A DNA stretch of 13,154 bases from JBDGSM01 sp042217615 (lineage in GTDB: Archaea > Nanohalarchaeota > Nanosalinia > Nanosalinales > Nanosalinaceae): contig JBDGSI010000018.1 of NCBI GenBank assembly GCA_042217615.1, forward strand, positions 1 through 13,154. Direction: 5' to 3'. How positions within the stretch are numbered: position 1 is the stretch's first letter; each line of letters opens with the position of its first letter. The notes beneath the pieces were generated by a model, which ran no database searches, was not told where the DNA came from, and was given only the letters and a program-made list of their open reading frames with translations. This document shows, piece after piece, positions 8,009 through 13,154 of the stretch. The position numbers and the translations under genes were made by a program.

Positions 8009-9007
8009 TTAGTTGTTGGCTCTTCCGTTTACTGTCACTGTGGTGGAACTGTCTTTGGTGTACACGTAATCGGCTGTTACTGAGATAGGTCCTATAGTTT
8101 TCTGTGAGCCCTGTGTTGGTGGGCTGACTTCTAACGTGAAGCAAGGCCTTGCCTGATCTCCGTCTACAAGACTTACCTCTTTTTCAGCTGTCTTACTGAA
8201 GCTGTTTCCTTCTGCGCTTACACGTGTTGATCCTACTACTTCTACTGTAAGGTCAAGCTTGTTCTCGTAGCTGTCCTGAAGGTTGTAGCTGTTTCCTGTG
8301 GATGCTTCAGGACTGTATACCGTTCCAGACCCTTTGTTTTTGACATCTATGCAGAGAACTGCGTTTTTAGGACCGTTTTCGTCCTGGTAGAATACGATTG
8401 GGTTTCCGGTTCTTATCCTGCCTGAAAGTGTGATAGGTGCGCTGTTTGTGGGGATATCAATGTTTGTGGTTCTTTCCTGGCTGCTTTCCTGGAATGTTTC
8501 GGAGTTCATGGCTGTGAGACTGGTGCTTCCTTGGGTCGTGTATTCGTATCTTATCTCTGCGTTGAACTGGTAGGACCAGGCATCTCCTTCCCTCAGGTTG
8601 GGGGCTGTAAGCCTTATTTCCTCTGTCTTTGGGAAAGGATCAACTCCAGACTCTGTGCCTTGAAGCTTTCCGAAATCATACGTTATATCGCTTTGTCTTA
8701 CTCTTCCTCCGTTTTCGCTCCTCCAGGTAGCTTCGTCCTGAGCTGTATTCGCAAATGGAGGGTTCCACAGCTTGGCTTTCACGTTTTCTGCTGTTACCTC
8801 GCCAGTATTCTTCATTGTCAAGGTGAAGGTTACCTTGTTACTCTCAGGTGCTGGATTCGGGAATGCTGAGAACTCCTGCACCTGTATGGGGGAAGTAGTA
8901 GACTGTTTCTCCGAATCGGTTTTGCCCCCTCCGCCTATGGTACATCCTGAACCTATTAAAACCGCGCCGAGAAGTACTGCAACCAAGTGTTTCTGTGAGA
9001 TATTCAT
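8009..9007 (-). CDS. Secreted lipoprotein with two Ig-like halves (third gene of lipoprotein operon)
   Basis: A 332-residue predicted lipoprotein of no family I recognise. A short signal peptide ends in LIGSGC, with Cys22 as the likely lipidated residue, followed by a flexible GGGG/Ser/Thr linker. Two Ig-like halves follow. Half one (about 41-168) has a KNTG turn and ends in the strand IRYEYTTQG (Tyr154 and Tyr156). Half two (about 190-328) starts near NPIVFYQDENG, holds Cys219 and Cys289, and ends in ADYVYTKDS (Tyr314 and Tyr316). The Cys pair probably forms a disulfide. YEYTTQ...AM and NPxxFYxxExG recur in the protein encoded at 11541-13154, so these two are close paralogs. The ATG overlaps the stop of the upstream lipoprotein gene as ATGA (9004-9007), a sign of translational coupling. 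GTGA upstream on the minus strand could be a weak ribosome site. A role in surface binding or assembly is inference. Confidence 0.9.
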   Translation of the reverse strand: MNISQKHLVAVLLGAVLIGSGCTIGGGGKTDSEKQSTTSPIQVQEFSAFPNPAPESNKVTFTLTMKNTGEVTAENVKAKLWNPPFANTAQDEATWRSENGGRVRQSDITYDFGKLQGTESGVDPFPKTEEIRLTAPNLREGDAWSYQFNAEIRYEYTTQGSTSLTAMNSETFQESSQERTTNIDIPTNSAPITLSGRIRTGNPIVFYQDENGPKNAVLCIDVKNKGSGTVYSPEASTGNSYNLQDSYENKLDLTVEVVGSTRVSAEGNSFSKTAEKEVSLVDGDQARPCFTLEVSPPTQGSQKTIGPISVTADYVYTKDSSTTVTVNGRANN

Positions 9008-9849
9008 TGTTGATTCACGAGCCTGACGTTTAGAACTGGTTCTTTCACGTATTTATAAGATGTGGAGAATCCAAGGTTCCGAGTGCCCTCAATACCGCCT
9101 TGAAGGGTACAGGCAAAGCTGTATTCATTACCCACAACTGGAGCACCCGGCTGATTACATCCCTGGAAAAGATGAGAAGGCCTGAAATCAAACCTGTACT
9201 CGGAGCCTTCAACAAGCCTTCCACGGCCAACTTCTTTAACGCTCACTTCTAAAACCCTGCTACCCTGCTTGGGAACAGGATCCTCGGTAGAAACAGACAT
9301 GCTTACCTCAGCGTTCGAAAAACTCTTTCCAATACTCTCAGTATTGTTTATCTCATCAAGAGGCTTGAAACGCACCTTGAAAGGCTTCTCATTAGTCAGA
9401 GAAGACTCATACTTCAACCTGAGGTTGACCGAAGCAGGCTTATTCTCAAAACCGCCGTACTTCTCCTTATCCGGAGCAGTCACTCGCCAAGTGCACACCA
9501 TAGAGGGATAATTACCTGGAGAGGCCTTACCAAGCTTACCTATACTTGGATTACATTCCTTACTGGATTTATCAACTTTCAAAAGGCCTTCATTGTAGAT
9601 AGAGACTTCCTTAATATCAATATCCTCGGTGTGGTAGTTTGTCAACTTCAAACGCATTATAACTTCCTGGTTAGGTCTCAAAGATTCATCCGTCATCCTG
9701 AACTCTTCGATTTTAAGGCCTCGATCACTGGCAAGTTCAGGCTTATTATCTTTATTTTCTGTGTCTTGGATTTCTTCAGGTAGTGTGCATCCTGAAGCCA
9801 GTAGAATCAGTGCTATACCTGTTATTGCTGCCAGTGTTTTAGTTTCCAC
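9004..9849 (-). CDS. Secreted lipoprotein with two Cys-paired Ig-like halves (second gene of lipoprotein operon)
   Basis: A 281-residue predicted lipoprotein of unknown family. The signal peptide ends in LLASGC, with Cys21 the likely lipid site, followed by an acidic linker (EEIQDTENKDNK). Half one (about 45-165) carries Cys99 and Cys119 and ends in a strand with LRLKYESS (Tyr147). Half two (about 178-279) carries Cys231 and Cys247 and ends in STSYKYVKE (Tyr265 and Tyr267). In both halves the second Cys is followed by Thr and then a beta strand (CTWRV, CTLQG), as in the neighbouring paralogs. The start is GTG at 9849. A Shine-Dalgarno-like GGAGAT lies about eight bases upstream on the minus strand, and no better start is near. 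The gene overlaps the preceding one by 11 bases and the following one by four, so all three are surely one operon. Middle codons are T-ending while the 5' codons are A-ending, the mixed style also seen elsewhere here. Confidence 0.9.
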   Translation of the reverse strand: METKTLAAITGIALILLASGCTLPEEIQDTENKDNKPELASDRGLKIEEFRMTDESLRPNQEVIMRLKLTNYHTEDIDIKEVSIYNEGLLKVDKSSKECNPSIGKLGKASPGNYPSMVCTWRVTAPDKEKYGGFENKPASVNLRLKYESSLTNEKPFKVRFKPLDEINNTESIGKSFSNAEVSMSVSTEDPVPKQGSRVLEVSVKEVGRGRLVEGSEYRFDFRPSHLFQGCNQPGAPVVGNEYSFACTLQGGIEGTRNLGFSTSYKYVKEPVLNVRLVNQQ

Positions 9850-10786
9850 GGTATCTTATCTCCAGGTTGGTGCTTCCCAGATCTTTCACGTATGTGTAAT
9901 TGATTTTAGCGGTTATCTGGCCTCTTACACTGGGCTGATCTATGCTGCCGGAAGGCTCAATTTTGCATCTGACTACTCTGGATCGCTCTCCGCCCACTCT
10001 CAACTGTTCCTGGATAGTAAGTTTATGGGTGTCGAAGTCCTTGTTTGTGTCAAGGTTGCAGCTATCTCCTTCGATTTTGTAGTCCTCAGAGCTTTCCAGT
10101 TTCATCTTACCAAGGTTTATAAGGCCTTGGTAGGAGCTTTCCTCCGGTTTATTGTTCTCAAGTTCTACAAGGACTTCGAGGTCTTCTCCTTCGATGAATG
10201 ATGGTTCTCCCTGAGTTGTGCTTCCCAGCATTTCCACGTTTATTGTTACAGGGCCTTCTGTTGTCCTGCTGGCGAATCCTGTTGCTCCCTGGACTTCTCT
10301 GTTCTGCTTGACCTCGAACTGCTGGTAGGCCTCCACGCTGTAATTGAATCCTACCTGCATATCTATAGGGCATTTGTATCCGTAAGTAGGTACTTTCTGA
10401 GTATTTACGTTTTTCAAGGACCAGGAAGTCTTCAGTTTTTCCCCTGGCTCTAAGACGTATTTCTTCTTTTCCCTGGCTGTGCTTGAGCTGTAGGCATTGA
10501 AGCTCTGAATCTTGAAAAGGTCAGGACAGTAATTTGTCAGTATCTCCTTGCCATCCTCTCCTACAGAGACTTCGGCGTTCATTGTACCTGTATTGGCGAA
10601 CCCTAACCGGATGTTGGTATTGGAACCTGCCAGAATCTCCTGAGGCCGGATACTGTGCTCTGTAATCGTTATAGTTTTTCCTCCAGGCCCTACCTCTAAA
10701 CCTGTACTCCCGCCTTTGTTGAGAATGCATCCGGAAGACAACAGTACAAGGGAAAGCAAGATACCAACCACTATCTCTCTCCGCAT
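9839..10786 (-). CDS. Secreted lipoprotein with two Cys-paired Ig-like halves (first gene of lipoprotein operon)
   Basis: A 315-residue predicted lipoprotein of unknown family. The signal peptide MRREIVVGILLSLVLLSSGC puts the lipid site at Cys20, followed by a Gly-rich linker. Half one (about 38-160) has an ANTG turn, Cys87 and Cys139, and ends in VGFNYSVEAYQQFEV. Half two (about 178-312) has Cys243 and Cys274 and ends in AKINYTYVKD (Tyr297 and Tyr299). The second Cys of half two is followed by a short strand (RCKIEP), as in its paralogs. It is the first gene of the minus-strand operon and starts at ATG 10784-10786. No Shine-Dalgarno site is visible before it, and a TATA-like TTTTTAA lies about 28 bases upstream on the minus strand, which fits a leaderless or nearly leaderless transcript. 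It diverges from the DUF63 gene. Function is unknown; attachment to the outer face of the membrane follows from the lipobox. Confidence 0.9.
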   Translation of the reverse strand: MRREIVVGILLSLVLLSSGCILNKGGSTGLEVGPGGKTITITEHSIRPQEILAGSNTNIRLGFANTGTMNAEVSVGEDGKEILTNYCPDLFKIQSFNAYSSSTAREKKKYVLEPGEKLKTSWSLKNVNTQKVPTYGYKCPIDMQVGFNYSVEAYQQFEVKQNREVQGATGFASRTTEGPVTINVEMLGSTTQGEPSFIEGEDLEVLVELENNKPEESSYQGLINLGKMKLESSEDYKIEGDSCNLDTNKDFDTHKLTIQEQLRVGGERSRVVRCKIEPSGSIDQPSVRGQITAKINYTYVKDLGSTNLEIRYRGN

Positions 10787-10853
10787 AACTGTAAAAAGGG
10801 AGTTCCCCGGTTAAAAAGTATTTTACCAGTTGCCTCCAAAAACACCTGTAAAA
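10787..10853. promoter_or_regulatory. Shared divergent promoter region between the lipoprotein operon and the DUF63 gene
   Basis: Sixty-seven bases separate the ATG of the first lipoprotein gene from the preferred ATG of the DUF63 gene. The A/T block ttaaaaagta (10811-10820) can be read as a TATA box on both strands. On the minus strand TTTTTAA lies about 28 bases before ATG 10786, the distance expected for leaderless transcription. On the plus strand it predicts a start near 10841, about 13 bases before ATG 10854. A single bidirectional element, or two overlapping ones, is inferred. Confidence 0.45.
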
Positions 10854-11552
10854 ATGCTGGAAAACATAACTGACCCCTTACTCATAACAGGCCTTACGGC
10901 AGCAGCACTGCTCTACCGCAAAATAACCGGGGGAGAAAAAACCCCGTTAAAACTGTACCTGGCCTCAACACCTTTCATAGCAGCAACAGGAATAACCTCA
11001 GCCCAGGCAACAACAAAATTACCGGCTGCACAAACCGCTGCATTATTCACAATGCTTACAGCAGCAATCATCACCTCATCAAAAAAGGTAAAACAGGGTA
11101 AAACCGGTTTCAAAACAGAAACAGGCCTTGCAACACTAACACTGATTGCAGTAGCATCAACCACATCCCTAAACCCGGTAACCCGCCCATTAATAGAATC
11201 AGTATCTCTCACCCTGTTAACAACTGCAACCGCAGCCGCACTTCTGTATATCTACGGCAGGAAAATAGTTAAGCCTTCAGTGCTGCTACCAGTATCTGCT
11301 CACATGTTTGACGCATCGACAACCGTGACAGCGTTAAGCCAAGGCCTTACAGAAAAAAGCTTTCTCGCCAAAAAATTAATACAAGTTACAGGGCCTTCAG
11401 GAATCTTCATTGTGAAGACAGCAGTTATCATACCCTCCGTAATCGCAGCAGATCACTATCTTGATGGAGAGGAAAGAAGAAAGGCCTTGTACCTTGTAAC
11501 AGCTGTAGGCCTTGCACTTGGAATAAGGAATCTTTATCTTTTATCCATGTAA
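10854..11552 (+). CDS. DUF63 family polytopic membrane protein
   Basis: A predicted integral membrane protein of 232 residues from ATG 10854, or 240 from the in-frame TTG at 10830. I prefer 10854 because it is an ATG and lies downstream of the inferred transcription start. About six or seven hydrophobic helices run through most of its length, rich in Ala, Thr, Leu and Ile. The second half matches DUF63, an archaeal membrane family of unknown function: a helix with SAHMFDASTTVTAL (the family's H-x-x-D-A-T motif), then EKSFLAKKLIQVTG, a Lys-containing helix FIVKTAVIIPSVI, and the closing GLALGIRNLYLL, like the family's G-x-G-x-R-(N/D)-x-L-x-L ending. It is slightly shorter than usual members of about 250-300 residues. 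It diverges from the lipoprotein operon, and its 3' end overlaps the convergent gene by 12 bases. The conserved His, Asp, Glu and Lys in or near helices hint at an active or transport site, but nothing specific is known. Confidence 0.85.
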   Translation: MLENITDPLLITGLTAAALLYRKITGGEKTPLKLYLASTPFIAATGITSAQATTKLPAAQTAALFTMLTAAIITSSKKVKQGKTGFKTETGLATLTLIAVASTTSLNPVTRPLIESVSLTLLTTATAAALLYIYGRKIVKPSVLLPVSAHMFDASTTVTALSQGLTEKSFLAKKLIQVTGPSGIFIVKTAVIIPSVIAADHYLDGEERRKALYLVTAVGLALGIRNLYLLSM

Positions 11553-13154
11553 TGATACGCTTGTTCCAATGAGAGTGTAGTCTGGCTTACCATTCTTACA
11601 GGATTTTGCTATGAATGTTCCTTGTGTATCTAATGGCACGGCACTTGAGTCAGCGATTCCTGTGAAAAACTTTACCAGGTCGCTAGAATCTTTGTAGTAG
11701 CCTTTATCTATGGCCTCGCTGAGTGTCATTGTTTTCTTGTACTCTACTACTTCCCATTCTGAACCTCCTGTGTAGTTGAGGCGTTTCCAATCTTTTCCAT
11801 TGACCTCTTGAAGCTTTTCAGGGCTTATAGAGGCTGTATTTCCTATTCCCTTGTCTGGTGATTCCTTGAGGCTGCAGCTGAATATTTTTTTGGTATCTTT
11901 TACTTCTGGCCATTTCAGGGCGAGTTCTCCGTCTTCCACTCCGCCTTCAATCTCTTCATCTTCATAGCTTGACTGGTAGTCGTCTGTGGCACTGCAGCCG
12001 TTCCCTGCGTCTACTCCATCACAGTAGGCCTTATCCCAGGCCTTGTAGGCATCTGTAAGCCGTGGGTCTTCATCCTCGTTCTCCCACTGTTCAGGCGGGA
12101 GGCTTCCACTGCTTAGGACTTCTGAGAGTTCACTTGAGGTTAGGTGGAAGAGGATTGGACAGTTACGTCGGGTGCAGTGAGTGTTTTGAACAGTGAACGT
12201 GTTTGACATCTGCTCTATATTAACTGTGTAGTTGGCGTCTGCCCGGAAGGTAAGTGTTTCACCCGTCTCACTGATTGACCGAGGATCCTCTAACTCGAAA
12301 GTACATCTGATAGGTGCAGGAGATTTAGCACTGTCAAACCACGTTGAAATATCGTTTTTATTAATCCTATCATTGATTCTATCCTGCGCCCTATCTGAAA
12401 GACGGTACTTATTCCTATTTTCGTGTTCAAGACCTCTACATCCTGAATCTGCTGCGTCAACGGTTTTAGAGGAGTCTATAACCTTAAACTCTTTCCTATG
12501 TGTAAAGTATTCTACATCGTTTCTCTCTGTTTCTGTCCCTACACGTAGAGTAAACCTGCTTTCATAGCCGTCTTCTGTTTCGTAGAATCCTACAGGCGAC
12601 CTAGCGTTTACAAAGGTTTCTACAGGAGTGTCAGCAGTTTCAGACTGCTTTGGCTCCCGTTCGATTCCTTCATCTCTCATATGTTGTCGGGACATAGCGT
12701 CTATGTAGAGCGTGGACTGTGAAGAGTACTCATACTGTACATCCAGCCGGGCAGTGAATGTATGGCCTAGAGCCGGCTGCAGCATACCACATTCTCCTAT
12801 AGTCAAGTTCAGCTTATCAAGGGTAGGAGTGTACGAGCTACCTGGCAGTATAGTACTTGGCTCACCGAACGGGGTGTTCTCAACATCTTTCCACCCGGTG
12901 CTGCAGTAGGCCTTATCACCTTGATGCGAGCTATCAACAATGCTTATCTTGTACCTTACATCTCTGGCAGGGATACCTTTCAAACCGTGCCGGGTGTTCT
13001 CCAACTTAAACCTGACAGGTATCTTGTAATTCTTCTGCTTATATGCCACATCGATACCCTGTTCAGCAGCAGTAATGCTAGGCTCCAAACGGTATTTCTC
13101 ACCTACATCCTCAGAACCAGGTCTCTGAGTATGATTCTGCCTCCACTGCCTTAT
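11541..13154 (-). CDS. Lipoprotein-related two-half Ig-like protein with extra Cys-containing C-terminal domain (5' partial)
   Basis: The minus-strand frame is open to the right edge of the window (22 codons beyond a TTG at 13088 read IRQWRQNHTQRPG and on, without a stop), so the start is missing and TTG is unlikely to be real. No signal peptide can be seen for that reason. Numbering from the TTG, half one (about 1-135) has Cys62 and Cys100 and ends in ARLDVQYEYSSQSTLYIDAM. Half two (about 160-300) starts at SPVGFYETEDG, has Cys217 and Cys262 (RCTFEL), and ends in ADANYTVNIEQ. These features align with the lipoprotein encoded at 8009-9007. Beyond them a C-terminal region of about 210 residues (about 305-515) is found in none of the other three. 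It has HCTRRNC at 304-310, more Cys at 346, 355, 395 and 487, and a very acidic stretch DDYQSSYEDEEIEGGVEDGE. Its function is unknown. The TAA at 11541-11543 lies inside the 3' end of the convergent DUF63 gene. Confidence 0.85.
   Translation of the reverse strand: MRQWRQNHTQRPGSEDVGEKYRLEPSITAAEQGIDVAYKQKNYKIPVRFKLENTRHGLKGIPARDVRYKISIVDSSHQGDKAYCSTGWKDVENTPFGEPSTILPGSSYTPTLDKLNLTIGECGMLQPALGHTFTARLDVQYEYSSQSTLYIDAMSRQHMRDEGIEREPKQSETADTPVETFVNARSPVGFYETEDGYESRFTLRVGTETERNDVEYFTHRKEFKVIDSSKTVDAADSGCRGLEHENRNKYRLSDRAQDRINDRINKNDISTWFDSAKSPAPIRCTFELEDPRSISETGETLTFRADANYTVNIEQMSNTFTVQNTHCTRRNCPILFHLTSSELSEVLSSGSLPPEQWENEDEDPRLTDAYKAWDKAYCDGVDAGNGCSATDDYQSSYEDEEIEGGVEDGELALKWPEVKDTKKIFSCSLKESPDKGIGNTASISPEKLQEVNGKDWKRLNYTGGSEWEVVEYKKTMTLSEAIDKGYYKDSSDLVKFFTGIADSSAVPLDTQGTFIAKSCKNGKPDYTLIGTSVSLHG

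Larger units (their letters stand above)
234..12913. repeat. Dispersed over-represented palindrome AGGCCT (44 copies)
   Basis: Reading the window base by base gives 44 copies of the self-complementary hexamer AGGCCT, where about two to three are expected by chance at this base composition. At least 14 extend to AAGGCCTT. Copies occur in every gene and in the 7627-8008 gap. About 44 of roughly 62 GGCC sites are flanked by A and T, far more than chance. The first copy starts at 234 and the last ends at 12913; the full list is given in the findings. Confidence 0.85.

Noticed and set aside
8531..8869. Plus-strand open frame opposite the lipoprotein gene (similar frames at 9761-10201 and 12232-12567)
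   Set aside because: They lie antisense to well-supported genes, have no signal or domain pattern, and reflect codon bias of the real strand.
13086..13088. TTG start of the right-edge minus-strand gene
   Set aside because: The frame stays open for another 22 codons to the end of the window, so the gene is truncated by the window and TTG is not needed as a start.

Overview
The window looks archaeal, most likely from a moderate-GC DPANN lineage of salty habitats such as Nanohaloarchaeota. The reasons are acidic secreted proteins built from strings of Ig-like domains, a DUF63 membrane protein (a family essentially confined to archaea), AGA/AGG arginine codons, archaeal TATA-box promoters, a GGTGA-type Shine-Dalgarno site, and no recognisable bacterial gene. 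The taxon is inferred from gene content and composition and was not searched. Almost every gene encodes a cell-envelope or secreted protein, and no mobile element, tRNA, rRNA or CRISPR array was seen.

Layout. (1) 1-603, plus strand: 3' part of a gene for an acidic protein with an internal twin-arginine-like motif and one hydrophobic segment. (2) 652-5778: a giant secreted protein of about 1,708 residues with about 14 Ig-like, CARDB-like, PKD and carboxypeptidase-regulatory/PEGA-like beta-sandwich domains and no membrane anchor. (3) 5875-7626: a 583-residue surface protein with a signal peptide, five NEW3/CARDB-like domains and a C-terminal membrane anchor, preceded by a good archaeal promoter. 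(4) 7627-8008: a gene-free convergent gap. (5) 8009-10786, minus strand: three overlapping genes for lipoproteins, transcribed from 10786 towards 8009. (6) 10854-11552, plus strand: a DUF63 polytopic membrane protein, divergent from the lipoprotein operon. (7) 11541-13154, minus strand: a gene open at the window's right edge for a protein related to the lipoproteins, whose 3' end overlaps the DUF63 gene by 12 bases.

The four minus-strand proteins appear to form one undescribed paralogous family. Each has two Ig-like halves, most halves carry a Cys pair, and each half ends in a beta strand carrying a tyrosine motif (YxY in its full form). Together with the giant secreted protein and the anchored NEW3 protein they suggest a locus for an extracellular complex, perhaps for adhesion or host contact. 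That role is inference only.

At DNA level the palindrome AGGCCT occurs 44 times in 13.15 kb, roughly 14-18 times the chance expectation. It falls in all three codon frames, on genes of both orientations and between genes, so it looks like a HIP1-style genome-wide motif. A second oddity is a sharp change of synonymous codon style inside single genes, from T/G-ending to A/C-ending.
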